Positions 25,122-33,537 of a stretch of DNA of 64,000 nt are shown one piece after another. The stretch's first letter is position 1, and each line of letters begins with the position of its first letter. A program made the position numbers and the translations under genes. The stretch covers positions 1 through 64,000 of the forward strand of contig JAGKWW010000007.1 in NCBI GenBank assembly GCA_021151665.1, given 5' to 3'. The stretch is from Flavobacteriaceae bacterium (GTDB lineage: Bacteria; Bacteroidota; Bacteroidia; Flavobacteriales; Flavobacteriaceae). The notes beneath the pieces were generated by a model. The model had not been told where the DNA came from and ran no database searches. It saw only the letters and a program-made list of their open reading frames with translations.

Positions 25122-25129
25122 CAAAAATA
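25122..25129 (-). promoter_or_regulatory. Predicted -7 promoter element of the TPR-AraC gene
   Basis: Minus-strand TATTTTTG, 24 bp before the ATG at 25097. An AAAGGA tract just before the ATG may aid initiation. Confidence 0.5.
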
Positions 25130-25177
25130 AATTTACCCCTGCTAATTTGCAAAAGAAATGTTAAAATACGATATTTT

Positions 25178-25423
25178 TTAAATTTCCAGACTATACTTCT
25201 CCAGGTATTTTTCGAGCAATACACCCTGTTTAAAGCTAAGCATCCAAACCTGCTTGTTAGTTTCGGTGTGGCACCAAAGTTCAACGTAAAAATTATGTAC
25301 GGCATACAGCAGTTTCTTCATATCACGGTCAATGCAGCCGTCTATTAATACGCCATCGCGCCATAATATCTCATACCTTTCCTTTTCGCTAAGGGCTTTA
25401 AATTCCTGTAACTTCATCATCAT
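25178..25423 (-). CDS. Hypothetical small protein
   Basis: An 82-aa protein; the start is at one of three consecutive ATG codons (25423, 25420 or 25417; MMMKLQEFKALSEKERYEIL). It is cytosolic, with an N-terminal charged helix, then the motif WRDGVLIDGCIDRDMKKLLYA and a beta-like VHNFYVELWCHTETNKQVWM. The pattern is like small flavobacterial hypothetical proteins; I do not recognise a family. It lies upstream of the TPR-AraC gene with about 80 bp between, so a shared transcript is possible. Confidence 0.55.
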   Translation of the reverse strand: MMMKLQEFKALSEKERYEILWRDGVLIDGCIDRDMKKLLYAVHNFYVELWCHTETNKQVWMLSFKQGVLLEKYLEKYSLEI

Positions 25424-25578
25424 TCCCGTTTCGTACAATAAATATAGCAAATAAATTTTGAAGAGAGTTTCTATACATTCGTGTTGCGGCCGCGCACATA
25501 TTATTAAGGATTAATTAGCATTCCCTTTGCTAAATTTTAGATTAGTAATCAGGAACTTGCGGCTATAAATCCAACGCT

Positions 25579-25815
25579 ATGAAAGTCCTGTTTATTATAC
25601 CGCTTCTTATAGTCGCCGCCATTTCTGGCTATAACCTGCTCTATACCGCAGATACTCTATTTTTGATGGTGCTTCACTTCACTGTGTTCTTTGCCTGCGG
25701 ATTTTCAGCAGCGCTACTTGTTCGTTCTATGTATACAATACGATATATTGAAACTGAAAAAGTTCAGCCTTCAGAGATACTCCTTCAGGAAGGCGCTACC
25801 TTGCAGCACAGTTAG
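25579..25815 (+). CDS. Small two-helix membrane protein
   Basis: A 78-aa protein with two hydrophobic segments (LFIIPLLIVAAISGYNLL, 4-21, and FLMVLHFTVFFACGFSAALLV, 28-48), then a polar C-terminal tail (YIETEKVQPSEILLQEGA). Unassigned family. A long-loop terminator follows directly. Confidence 0.55.
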   Translation: MKVLFIIPLLIVAAISGYNLLYTADTLFLMVLHFTVFFACGFSAALLVRSMYTIRYIETEKVQPSEILLQEGATLQHS

Positions 25816-25834
25816 CTGTCCCTACAATACAAAT

Positions 25835-25884
25835 AAAGCCCTGTAGCCGTTGACCAAACCAGTTGTTACAGGGCTTTGTTGTTT
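25835..25884 (+). terminator. Terminator of the two-helix protein gene
   Basis: AAAGCCCTGTA (25835-25845) pairs perfectly with TACAGGGCTTT (25867-25877) around a 21-nt loop, followed by TTGTTGTTT-type T-rich DNA. Confidence 0.75.
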
Positions 25885-25887
25885 AGC

Positions 25888-25925
25888 ATAAAAAAATAAC
25901 CCCTCACGAATATGTGAAGGGTTAT
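25888..25925 (-). terminator. Terminator of the 25946-26173 gene
   Basis: Arms ATAACCCCTCAC and GTGAAGGGTTAT (one mismatch) lie around GAATAT, followed on the minus strand by a run of T. Two opposed terminators thus lie back to back here. Confidence 0.75.
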
Positions 25926-25945
25926 CAATATATAATTTTTTAAAC

Positions 25946-26173
25946 TTACTGTTTAACGCTTTGTCTTTTTCTTGATGAAAAATAGTATGCAGCAAAAGCA
26001 ACACCCACTATTGCCAGATAGATAACTTTGCTGTTGATTGGAGCCGGCGGATCGTCATCACCTTCCAAAGGCGGGTCGCCATCACCAGTACCCTGACCAG
26101 GCTGCGCAAACAACACAAAGTCGCTAACCAGGAAGAATGCCAGGAGGTATAATTTCGTCAAACTGTTTTTCAT
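25946..26173 (-). CDS. Small exported Pro/Asp-rich protein with C-terminal membrane anchor
   Basis: A 75-aa protein from the ATG at 26173. A signal peptide (LTKLYLLAFFLVSDFVLFAQ) is followed by a short acidic linker PGQGTGDGDPPLEGDDDPPA, then one membrane helix (KVIYLAIVGVAFAAYYF) and a basic end (SSRKRQSVKQ). The sorting-like tail of Pro-rich linker, helix and basic end looks like exported flavobacterial micro-proteins anchored in the inner membrane. Its role is unknown. Confidence 0.65.
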   Translation of the reverse strand: MKNSLTKLYLLAFFLVSDFVLFAQPGQGTGDGDPPLEGDDDPPAPINSKVIYLAIVGVAFAAYYFSSRKRQSVKQ

Positions 26174-26323
26174 AACTTTGGGGTTTATATCTGTGGCCAA
26201 AAATAATCGTTTATTTCCAATAAAAAAAACAATTATAGTTTTTTTTTAACATCTCGTGATTATTAATCTTATGGTAAATAGATGTTTACATTCTATTTAC
26301 TCTGTAGAAAAACAAGAGGTGAT

Positions 26324-27163
26324 TTAGGGCTTCACTTCTTTTTTTAGAAGCAGAGCACTATCGTTAAAAGCTTTTACGTCTATTTTGGCTGCGCCGTACA
26401 GCTCGGTTTCCGATTTGCCGTTTACCGAGAGGCTCACGAGTTCGGATGCCATAATGCTCCCAGTGGCATAACCCTCAGCAGTATAGTCAAGATTCCTGGC
26501 GGTAAACTTGCTGCCTTTGAATGTACTGTTGTTGTCCAGCCTTATCTTAGCTACGCCCGCATCGCCTTCTACCTGCGCACTTGCCTTCTGGTATAGGTCT
26601 ATCTTTACCTGGTGGCTTGCTATTAGTGCTTTCAGGGTAGTGTTTTTGCTCATATCGATAGTGGTGGACTCCGATTTTACGTTGATCTCCGCTTTGGCTT
26701 TATCATTCAGCGACAGCGTAAATTCCGGCGATTTGACATTAAGAAAAGATTTAGAAAAATCTACGTTTTTTACCGTAATAGCAGGTACGTCAAGATCGGA
26801 TAACGCGTTGACAATGGTTTCATGCCTTCCGAGAACACTGTTGAGCGATGAGGTATAAGTAATGCGTACGATAAGCTTCTTAAAGCCGATAGCGTCTTTG
26901 GCCGTAAAGATTCTTAGCGTACTTCCGTTTACATCTGCCTGTACAATATCGTGCAGGTTTTCATCTGCCTCGATTTCCATGGACTGCTTTTCGCCCTTTA
27001 CAAGATAAAGCTCTATATTATCTTCTACCTCAAGTTTGTCAAACGCTGCAATCTCTTTCTGGCTGACGGTTACAACTTTGGTGCCTTTTATCTTTTCCTT
27101 TTTCTGTGCAGATGCGCTAAACACCACAGCCATCAAGAAGAAAAATATGTAAAGTTTTTTCAT
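26324..27163 (-). CDS. GIN-domain (DUF2807) secreted protein 1
   Basis: A 279-aa secreted protein from the ATG at 27163 (MKKLYIFFFLMAVVFSASAQ signal peptide). The remaining region is a repetitive beta structure typical of the head GIN/DUF2807 domain, with AFDKLEVEDNIELYLVKGEKQSMEIEAD opening the fold and repeated VKS/INVKSE/LNAKAE-like strands. GIN domains form a right-handed beta helix or beta-solenoid. Two more GIN proteins lie at 27730-28467 and 30584-31315 around a PspC and a PadR gene. The function is unproven; envelope binding is inferred. Confidence 0.8.
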   Translation of the reverse strand: MKKLYIFFFLMAVVFSASAQKKEKIKGTKVVTVSQKEIAAFDKLEVEDNIELYLVKGEKQSMEIEADENLHDIVQADVNGSTLRIFTAKDAIGFKKLIVRITYTSSLNSVLGRHETIVNALSDLDVPAITVKNVDFSKSFLNVKSPEFTLSLNDKAKAEINVKSESTTIDMSKNTTLKALIASHQVKIDLYQKASAQVEGDAGVAKIRLDNNSTFKGSKFTARNLDYTAEGYATGSIMASELVSLSVNGKSETELYGAAKIDVKAFNDSALLLKKEVKP

Positions 27164-27183
27164 GGTTGTTAACATTTATTTGG

Positions 27184-27191
27184 CAAAGATA
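27184..27191 (-). promoter_or_regulatory. Predicted -7 promoter element of GIN protein 1
   Basis: Minus-strand TATCTTTG, 21 bp before the ATG at 27163. This separates the gene from the upstream 27199-27693 gene. Confidence 0.5.
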
Positions 27192-27198
27192 ATAAAGT

Positions 27199-27693
27199 TT
27201 ATCCTGCCGGATGGTGATCAAAACTAAGTACTCTCGCCATTTTCCACCGGCCTGCCTCCCACAGCCATAGATGTACAAACTTTGCACGCCCGGTCAGCCG
27301 CTCAACGCCATTGATAATTTCGTAGAATTCATGGTCGCCGGTTAGTAACGCGCCATAATTTCCCATCGGATAAACATGATAGGTGGCTGGCAGTGCTTTT
27401 CGGCGCGCCTTGTAGTCCGGATTATTACAAAGGTTTTTCCGCATGGCCAGTATTAGTGCCTCTGCCGTTTTGGTTGTACCGCTCTTATCATGATAGAACT
27501 CAAGATCCTCGGTAAAATATCGGGCAAAGTTGTCCAGGTCGCAGTTGTTGTAATAAGAAAAGGCTTCACCATCTAACCGGATAATAGTTTGTTCGAGCTC
27601 CTGTTGTGTTTTTGGGAATTCAGTTTGCTGCCCGCGTACTTGTGAAAAGCACGAGGCTATAAACACGACGTAAATTAGTACGATGTTTTTCAT
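27199..27693 (-). CDS. Exported SnoaL/DUF4440-like protein
   Basis: A 164-aa protein with a signal peptide (MKNIVLIYVVFIASCFSQVRGQ). The Cys in ASC could be a lipobox, but the context is weak. The mature domain has the NTF2/SnoaL-like pattern: helix EQTIIRLDGEAFSYYNNCDLDNFARYFTEDLEFYHDKSG, then the last strand FVHLWLWEAGRWKMARVLSFDHHP. Such domains bind small ligands or act as steroid-isomerase-like enzymes; no catalytic role can be assigned. It lies within the GIN cluster but has a terminator upstream and a promoter downstream, so it may be an independent unit. Confidence 0.75.
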   Translation of the reverse strand: MKNIVLIYVVFIASCFSQVRGQQTEFPKTQQELEQTIIRLDGEAFSYYNNCDLDNFARYFTEDLEFYHDKSGTTKTAEALILAMRKNLCNNPDYKARRKALPATYHVYPMGNYGALLTGDHEFYEIINGVERLTGRAKFVHLWLWEAGRWKMARVLSFDHHPAG

Positions 27694-27704
27694 TGTATAA
27701 AAAA

Positions 27705-27722
27705 GCCCCGCATTTGCAGGGC
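27705..27722 (-). terminator. Terminator of the PadR-PspC-GIN2 unit
   Basis: On the minus strand GCCCTGC and GCGGGGC pair (one G-U) around AAAT, followed by TTTTTTA, 8 bp after the stop codon of the 27730-28467 gene. Confidence 0.85.
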
Positions 27723-27729
27723 CGTTATA

Positions 27730-28467
27730 TTAGTTTTGAGATACGCTTCCTCCGGAGGAGGTTTTCTTATTCAGCTTTTCGGGAGTGGCTACGTAGCGTA
27801 CGCTGCCACCGCTCGAGGCCCTGGCATCAAGCGCCTTTTTAGGGTTCACAATAGAAGTACTTCCGCTCGAAGCTTCGCCCGATACATTTTCAGCAGATAC
27901 CTTGGCGGCGTCCAGGCTGCTTCCGCTGCTCGAGTCGGTTACCAGTTCGCCCGCCCTGCCAAGCAATTCCATAGAGCTGCCCGAGCTGGTGCTGCAATTG
28001 GCCTTATTGGCGTCTATCCCGACCGCCATGCTGCTGCCGCTGGAGCTGGATAGCGTGATCTTGTCGGTTTTTATAGTGCCGGTACTCTTAAGGCTGCATC
28101 CGCTTGAGCTTTCCAGCGATACTATCTCCGGAAGCCTGACGGTAACCTTTTTTGCAGAGGCGCTGCCCAGGTTTACGTCAGAGGAAATGTGCAGCTCGTT
28201 TCCTTCCAGTTCCGTTTTTATATGTTCCTGAAGGTTGTCATCGGCCTCTACCGTTATGCTGGCGGGCTGCCCCTGTTCTACAATTACCTCGAGTCCGCTC
28301 CCCGCCGAAACCGCATCAAAACTGCCGTTTACGGTGCGTTGCTGTGTGGTTACTTTCCCATTGCCGTCTACGCGCCTTAATTTGCCCTCAAATCCGCAGG
28401 AGGAAAAGAGTACTGCTGTTACTACGGCTATAACAACTTTGGCTACATGCAATACGATCCTGATCAT
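27730..28467 (-). CDS. GIN-domain (DUF2807) lipoprotein 2, Ser-rich
   Basis: A 245-aa lipoprotein. The signal segment (IVLHVAKVVIAVVTAVLFSSC) ends in a lipobox FSSC. The GIN fold opens with GSFDAVSAGSGLEVIVEQGQPASITVEAD. The C-terminal half is a striking Ser/Gly repeat with SSGSSM, SSGSSL, ASSGGS and SSGGSVSQN blocks, consistent with successive turns of a beta-solenoid. It is the last gene of the probable PadR-PspC-GIN2 operon (spacings 2 and 24 bp), ending at the terminator at 27705. Confidence 0.85.
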   Translation of the reverse strand: MIRIVLHVAKVVIAVVTAVLFSSCGFEGKLRRVDGNGKVTTQQRTVNGSFDAVSAGSGLEVIVEQGQPASITVEADDNLQEHIKTELEGNELHISSDVNLGSASAKKVTVRLPEIVSLESSSGCSLKSTGTIKTDKITLSSSSGSSMAVGIDANKANCSTSSGSSMELLGRAGELVTDSSSGSSLDAAKVSAENVSGEASSGSTSIVNPKKALDARASSGGSVRYVATPEKLNKKTSSGGSVSQN

Positions 28468-28491
28468 GATAGTGTATATTTAGTGTGTTGG

Positions 28492-30198
28492 TTACCTTTT
28501 TTTAGTCGTAATTATTATGCTGTCATTCTGCGCCTTCACCCTTACATCTACATTGTCTTCGTCGCTCCTTATATGCATTGTAGCACTGCTGTCGTTCTCA
28601 TCGATGCTACCGTTTTCATTTTCTTTTGCCGCGCAGTTAAGGCACTCCATTTTGTTTTTGCCCATACGGTATACATAATTGTCACCGTCAAACCACAGGT
28701 CGAAGAAATCATTATCAGTGTTGTCATAATCCCGCACGCTCATGTCCGGCTTCAGGTTTACGCCTTCGGGCAGGTAAAGGTAAAGCTCTACCTTTTGCTT
28801 ACGGAATTTGTTTTCGGACCCGGTAATGAGATAATTGTCTAAAATTAAGTTATTTCCCTCAATCTTAACATTATAATTTATTTTTTCTGCACGTTTGCGC
28901 GCTTCAGAGATAGAGCGGCCGTTAGAAAGTTTTTCGATTTGTAGGAAAGGAATTGCTTCTTCGGTCTTCATAAGGTACAGGGTAACATCGTTAGAATAGA
29001 TCACGTCATTGCCGTTTTCATCCTGGGTTAGCCTGAAGCTGGTAGTAGCGTGTACCGACTTATCATAAAAATCATTGTAGCGGAAACGAACATTTAATGT
29101 ATCGCCGGGTGCAGCGGCTATTTCCTGCTTGCTGAACACTTTTCCTTCGGAGGTTACCTCAGAGGCTTCATTCAGCCCGATGTATATTATCCCACCCAAC
29201 GATGCCAGCCAAAGTACCAGAAGCGTGTAACGTGCCAGCGCACCGATAGGGCGGAGGTTTTCTACCAGTATCTTCAGGCCGAGCATAAACACTGCAAAAA
29301 GCGGGATGCCGATTGCGAAAAGGCCGCACAGGGCTACAATCCATACCGGTGTGCCAGAGTAGTTGATGCCATCCATGTACGGGTACCATCCGGCCTGGCC
29401 ATTGGCAGCAGAGAAGATCATCACGAAGAATGCGATGATAACGCCTGCAAGAGAAATGGCACTGAATATCGTCATCAGGGCGCCTATTACTTTAGCAAAT
29501 CCTTTGAATATTGCCATAAAAACGCTTGCTGCACCATCTCCGGTGCGCTTTGCAGCCACACCGATCTTGTTATAGTCTACGCTTTGTATCTTGTCGCCCA
29601 GCATCTGGAATTCCTCACGTACCTTCCGCTCAATGTTTGAAATGTTGATCGGTTCCCCGGTCATTTCAAGCTTTTCGGTTGTAGTTATCGCTTTCGGGAT
29701 TAGTATCCATAACAATATGTAGATGAACAGGCTGGTTCCGAAGGAAACGAAAAGCGATATCACGAAGATAATCCTTATCCAAAGCGGGTCGATGCGGAAG
29801 TAGTGTGCAAGGCCTGCGCACACGCCGCTGATCATGCCCGTTTCGCCATCGCGGTAAAATTTCTTTGAAGCGCCATAAGCGGTGTTATAATACGTACCCG
29901 ATGCTGTTGCTGTATTTCCGGCAGGTGCGCCTTCTTCATCAATGCGGTAATCTTCGGGCTGGCCCATTACCGCTATCACGTCTTCTACTTCGCGTATGCT
30001 TACTACCTGTTTGTCATTTTTAAGCTTCTCGCCAAGCAATTCGGCAATTCGGCCTTCAATGTCATTCATGATCTCGTCTTTGCCATCGGGTGAAAGCGAG
30101 CGCCTTATGGCATCAAAATACCGGTTGAGCTTTTGGTAGGCATCTTCATCGATGTGGAAAAAGAAACCTCCTAAATTAATGCTTACTGTCTTGTTCAT
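28492..30198 (-). CDS. PspC-domain membrane protein
   Basis: A 568-aa inner-membrane protein. The N-terminus (1-90) is a soluble region of the kind found with PspC in Bacteroidota (HIDEDAYQKLNRYFDAIRRSL). The PspC domain (112-168) has FYRDGETGMISGVCAGLAHYF and a transmembrane helix. Further helices occur at about 235-345, and a large C-terminal beta-rich periplasmic region lies at about 360-568. PspC relates to phage-shock envelope-stress control in proteobacteria. This long variant with extra membrane helices is a Bacteroidota type. It is co-transcribed with the PadR gene (2-bp gap upstream). Confidence 0.9.
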   Translation of the reverse strand: MNKTVSINLGGFFFHIDEDAYQKLNRYFDAIRRSLSPDGKDEIMNDIEGRIAELLGEKLKNDKQVVSIREVEDVIAVMGQPEDYRIDEEGAPAGNTATASGTYYNTAYGASKKFYRDGETGMISGVCAGLAHYFRIDPLWIRIIFVISLFVSFGTSLFIYILLWILIPKAITTTEKLEMTGEPINISNIERKVREEFQMLGDKIQSVDYNKIGVAAKRTGDGAASVFMAIFKGFAKVIGALMTIFSAISLAGVIIAFFVMIFSAANGQAGWYPYMDGINYSGTPVWIVALCGLFAIGIPLFAVFMLGLKILVENLRPIGALARYTLLVLWLASLGGIIYIGLNEASEVTSEGKVFSKQEIAAAPGDTLNVRFRYNDFYDKSVHATTSFRLTQDENGNDVIYSNDVTLYLMKTEEAIPFLQIEKLSNGRSISEARKRAEKINYNVKIEGNNLILDNYLITGSENKFRKQKVELYLYLPEGVNLKPDMSVRDYDNTDNDFFDLWFDGDNYVYRMGKNKMECLNCAAKENENGSIDENDSSATMHIRSDEDNVDVRVKAQNDSIIITTKKR

Positions 30199-30200
30199 GG

Positions 30201-30533
30201 CTAAATGTTTTGGCTGGTTATGGTATTTACAGCGTTATATAATTCTGTCCAGGTAGTGTTTAGTTCTTTTAAAAATTCTTTGCCCTCGTCGGTCAGGCCA
30301 TAGTATTTGCGGGGCGGGCCCGAGGTGCTCTCTTCCCAGCGGTAGTTGAGCAGGCCATCATTTTTCAGTCTTGTCAGCAGCGGGTACACCGTACCTTCCA
30401 CAACAAGCAGCTTCGCGTTTTTAAGGGTGTCGAGTATTTCGCTGGTGTAGGCATCTTTTTCGCGTAGTACCGAAAGGATGCAGAACTCCAGGATTCCCTT
30501 ACGCATCTGCGCCTTGGTGTTCTCTATATTCAT
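30201..30533 (-). CDS. PadR family transcriptional regulator
   Basis: A 110-aa winged-helix regulator (short PadR-s2 type). The helix-turn-helix spans residues 15-60, with VEGTVYPLLTRLKNDGLLNYRW and SGPPRKYYGLTDEGKEFL forming the wing. PadR proteins usually repress their own operon and respond to phenolics, drugs or membrane stress. It leads the unit PadR-PspC-GIN2 and lies 50 bp downstream of the third GIN gene, so it probably controls these envelope genes. No palindrome was picked out with confidence in its upstream 50 bp. Confidence 0.92.
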   Translation of the reverse strand: MNIENTKAQMRKGILEFCILSVLREKDAYTSEILDTLKNAKLLVVEGTVYPLLTRLKNDGLLNYRWEESTSGPPRKYYGLTDEGKEFLKELNTTWTELYNAVNTITSQNI

Positions 30534-30583
30534 AGGCTTATGTTTTAATATCTGTCATTTGTTCTTACGTATCGTTACAATAT

Positions 30584-31315
30584 TTAGCGGCGTCTTACTG
30601 CATAAGAGTTTTCCGCAACGGTTATTTTATCGGGTGTGCCGTAGTAGGTTATAGCCGAGCTCTCGTCTGCATCTGCCTTTACCGCGTCTTTTATATTGAT
30701 GAGTACTGCTGAGGCATTTTTTGCTACAATCCCCGCTTTAGCCGCGCAGAATTTACCTGCCAGCAATGTGGCGCCACTACAGTAAATATCAGCGTCTGCA
30801 GCGTTGCCTTCAAGTTTTACAGTTGAAGCCCCTGTAATATCGCCATTAAACTTATGTGCCGTTATTGCTGCTTTTGCTACTGCGCCGGTGCGTGCATCAA
30901 GGCTGCAGGTTCCGGTACAGTTAACAGATCCTTCCAGAACGCCGCCTGTAGCGAGTGTTATTTTCAGGTCTTTCGCTTCCAGCTTGCCAACAATGTTGAG
31001 TTTTGCACCTGTGCCGATAGTAATAGCCGAAAGGCTTTTTTGGGTAATATAAACTTTCGCGCCTTTGGCATCGCCATGGTCTTTGGCGTAAATTTTCAGT
31101 TCGCTGCCATAACAGTCGGTTACCAGGTCGCTTTTTACGTTGGCGTCTTTGTACTCAATAGTTACGCTTTCCACAGGCCCCTGGGTGTACTGCACCTCGA
31201 TGCCATTCTGTACATTGACTGAAGTGAATCCGTTAATGGCCCTTGTTTCGGTTTTTTGGGCTGATGCCGTAGCGCAACCGAGCGTCAGCGTGGCAAATAA
31301 GATCATTGTTTTCAT
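30584..31315 (-). CDS. GIN-domain (DUF2807) secreted protein 3
   Basis: A 243-aa secreted protein. Signal peptide MKTMILFATLTLGCATASAQ. The GIN fold opens with NGFTSVNVQNGIEVQYTQGPVESVTIEYKD and continues as repeated short beta turns (LDARTGAVAKAAITAHKFNGDITGAS). It is the third GIN protein of the cluster and is upstream of PadR on the same strand, with 50 bp between. It may be expressed together with the PadR operon or separately. Function unproven. Confidence 0.82.
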   Translation of the reverse strand: MKTMILFATLTLGCATASAQKTETRAINGFTSVNVQNGIEVQYTQGPVESVTIEYKDANVKSDLVTDCYGSELKIYAKDHGDAKGAKVYITQKSLSAITIGTGAKLNIVGKLEAKDLKITLATGGVLEGSVNCTGTCSLDARTGAVAKAAITAHKFNGDITGASTVKLEGNAADADIYCSGATLLAGKFCAAKAGIVAKNASAVLINIKDAVKADADESSAITYYGTPDKITVAENSYAVRRR

Positions 31316-31365
31316 GTTACTGTCCGTTTTTGATTGATGATTGATGATTGATGATGATTGAACTC

Positions 31366-31818
31366 CTATTTAATAAAATTGATTGTGAGCGGGTATTTGT
31401 AAACTTCACCATTGCTGTTGCGTACGGCGGCATAGATGAGCAGAAAAAATTCAAGGATTTTGATAGCGGCGATTAAGAATGTTGCAACCGCTGCTACTAC
31501 GACAATCCCAGTAAGCTCTCCGGTTGAGAATTTCTCGATGATCCAGTCGCAGTCGTTTATCAGCATAAAGCTAACATTGTTAAAAATAGCATACAATAAT
31601 ACAGGTACTGTAATTACAAGCAGCGAAAACGAGTACACAAACAGGCTCAGCTGAAAATTGATCAATTGCTTACCGTTAGCATCTACAAATGCCGACTCTT
31701 TTTTCTTCATGCTCCAGATTAGTGTAGGGAAGATGAAATTTCCGAGCGGGAAAAAGTACTGACTCATTGCGCTTAGCTGCATCAGTGTGGCGGTGTTCTT
31801 TTCGGTTATAGTTTCCAT
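31366..31818 (-). CDS. DUF4870-type membrane protein
   Basis: A 150-aa membrane protein with a DUF4870-like layout. The N-terminal stretch TATLMQLSAMSQYFFPLGNFIFPTLIW leads into KKKESAFVDANGKQLINFQLSLFVYS, the family signature (…H/N-gkqalNFQl…). Three hydrophobic segments follow. Function unknown; the family is often found with stress or lipid genes. It is the first gene of the minus-strand GIN/PspC series, with a consensus -7 element upstream. Confidence 0.8.
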   Translation of the reverse strand: METITEKNTATLMQLSAMSQYFFPLGNFIFPTLIWSMKKKESAFVDANGKQLINFQLSLFVYSFSLLVITVPVLLYAIFNNVSFMLINDCDWIIEKFSTGELTGIVVVAAVATFLIAAIKILEFFLLIYAAVRNSNGEVYKYPLTINFIK

Positions 31819-31849
31819 AGTAGGTGGGTATGTCTATTAATATTCTATG

Positions 31850-31857
31850 CAAATATA
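31850..31857 (-). promoter_or_regulatory. Predicted -7 promoter element of the DUF4870 gene
   Basis: Minus-strand TATATTTG, a perfect TAnnTTTG match, 31 bp before the ATG. Confidence 0.5.
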
Positions 31858-31976
31858 CATCCTTAAAAAGGTAGTGTGCAATACAAAGTAGTATAATTTA
31901 ACAAAAAATTAACAAATGCAAATAAATTGTAGGAATGCATAGTAATTCGTATTTTAGCCTGAAAACCAGCATTCAA

Positions 31977-32444
31977 ATGGAATTTACCCCTTCAAAGCTT
32001 AATACGTTTCTTTTAGTTAAACTTCCTTCAGCATTTTTATGTGGAGTTCGGGTTAGGGAGATTTCTCCCGAAAAATGTATAGCAACAGTAAGGCACCGAT
32101 GGATAAGCCAGAACCCTTTTAACTCTATGTATTTTGCAGTACAGGCAATGGCGGCTGAGCTTACCACCGGCGCGCTGATGATGTATGCCATCAGGGATAG
32201 CCGGAAAAACATTTCGATGCTGGTAGCTAATAACCGTAGCACATTCACTAAAAAGGCCCGGGGCAAGATTACATTTACATGCGATCAGGGGTTGTTGGTG
32301 CGGCAGGCGGTAGAGGCCGCTGTTTCCACGGGAGCTGGGCAGACCATCTGGCTAACCTCGGTTGGCGTAGATGAAGCCGGCGATAAGGTAAGCGAGATGT
32401 CGTTTGAATGGACCATAAAGCTGAAGGGCTCCGCTAAACAATAG
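31977..32444 (+). CDS. DUF4442 / hotdog-fold thioesterase-like protein
   Basis: A 155-aa protein from the ATG at 31977. The earlier in-frame start (31935) adds an unmatched, low-quality leader. It has a hotdog-fold pattern of the DUF4442 kind: VREISPEKCIATVRHRWISQNPFNSMYFAVQAMAAEL, with the conserved Asn-Pro-x-x-S/G-x-Y-F helix, then KNISMLVANNRSTFTKKARGKITFTC. These are putative acyl-CoA thioesterases without a mapped substrate. It is divergent from the GIN/PspC series. Confidence 0.82.
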   Translation: MEFTPSKLNTFLLVKLPSAFLCGVRVREISPEKCIATVRHRWISQNPFNSMYFAVQAMAAELTTGALMMYAIRDSRKNISMLVANNRSTFTKKARGKITFTCDQGLLVRQAVEAAVSTGAGQTIWLTSVGVDEAGDKVSEMSFEWTIKLKGSAKQ

Positions 32445-32497
32445 TTAATCATGTTGCCCATATTTATATAATCGGTACTTTTATCAAAAGCCCTTTC

Positions 32498-33403
32498 ATG
32501 AAAGTACTTATTACCGGCGCTACCGGACTTGTAGGCAGTGCACTCACCAGGCTGCTGCAAGACAACGGATTTTTTGTGAATTACCTGAGCACATCCCGCA
32601 ACAAGCTAAAGGATGAAGCCCTTCATAAGGGCTACTACTGGAATCCTGACCAGGGTATCATTGATAAAGATTGTATTGATGGTGTGGAGGCGATATTCCA
32701 CCTTGCAGGGGCATCAATTTCTAAACGGTGGACTAAAAGCTACAAAGAAGAAATACTGAATAGCCGTGTTGGCACCGCCGATCTTTTACGTAAGCTTTTA
32801 AGTGAGCAACCTCATACTGTACATCATTTCATTTCGGCGTCTGCAATCGGCATTTATCCGGATAGCCTTACGGCAATTTACTCTGAAGATTCTCAAGGTG
32901 TAGACAATTCATTTCTCGGGGAAGTTGTTATGAAATGGGAAGCGGCCGTAGATAACTTCGAAACCCTGGGCATTAAATTGGCTAAAGTCAGGACAGGATT
33001 GGTCCTTTCCGGAAATGGCGGCGCTCTGGCCGAAATGGTTAAGCCCATAAAGCTGGGCATTGGGTCGGCCTATGGTTCAGGGATGCAAATGCAATCGTGG
33101 ATTCATGCAGATGACCTTGCCCGCATTTATTATTTTATCCTTGAAAACGAATTGGAGGGAATATATAATGGTGTTGCCCCGCATCCTGTAAATAATTATG
33201 AGCTTATCAAAGCAATTGCGAAGGTTCTGGATAAGCCCTTTTTCATGCCAAATGTTCCGCGCTTTTTTATGAAACTAGTACTTGGCGAAATGCACATGCT
33301 GCTGTTTACCAGCCAGAATGTTAGTGCACGCAAGATTGTGAGCGAAGGCTTCCAGTTTCAATACCTTTCGTTAGAAAAAGCACTGACCGAGGCATTAAAA
33401 TAA
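32498..33403 (+). CDS. TIGR01777 family NAD-dependent epimerase
   Basis: A 301-aa extended short-chain dehydrogenase-like protein. The NAD(P) loop is GATGLVGSAL (7-16). The TIGR01777 (YfcH/SulA-like) signature segments FHLAGASISKRWT, SASAIGIYP, VRTGLVLSGNGGAL and YNGVAPHPVNNYEL are present. The usual Tyr-x-x-x-Lys catalytic pair is absent, as in most members, and the substrate is unknown. The E. coli YfcH relative is not characterised. Confidence 0.9.
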   Translation: MKVLITGATGLVGSALTRLLQDNGFFVNYLSTSRNKLKDEALHKGYYWNPDQGIIDKDCIDGVEAIFHLAGASISKRWTKSYKEEILNSRVGTADLLRKLLSEQPHTVHHFISASAIGIYPDSLTAIYSEDSQGVDNSFLGEVVMKWEAAVDNFETLGIKLAKVRTGLVLSGNGGALAEMVKPIKLGIGSAYGSGMQMQSWIHADDLARIYYFILENELEGIYNGVAPHPVNNYELIKAIAKVLDKPFFMPNVPRFFMKLVLGEMHMLLFTSQNVSARKIVSEGFQFQYLSLEKALTEALK

Positions 33404-33478
33404 CGGAAGGATTTGCCCTCTCTTTACCCGGCTTTTGTACAAAGGCTCCAAATTCCTCATACATTTACCTGGTGACAA

Positions 33479-33511
33479 TTTGACATTTTACCACATTTGG
33501 CAATACATTTG
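33479..33511 (+). promoter_or_regulatory. Predicted promoter of grpE-dnaJ
   Basis: TTTG at 33479-33482 (-33) is 21 nt from TACATTTG at 33504-33511 (-7), close to the Bacteroidota consensus spacing. The grpE ATG is 26 bp further on. No HrcA/CIRCE-type element was found near it. Confidence 0.6.
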
Positions 33512-33537
33512 CAATCCGTCAGCAGGAAATAAATACT

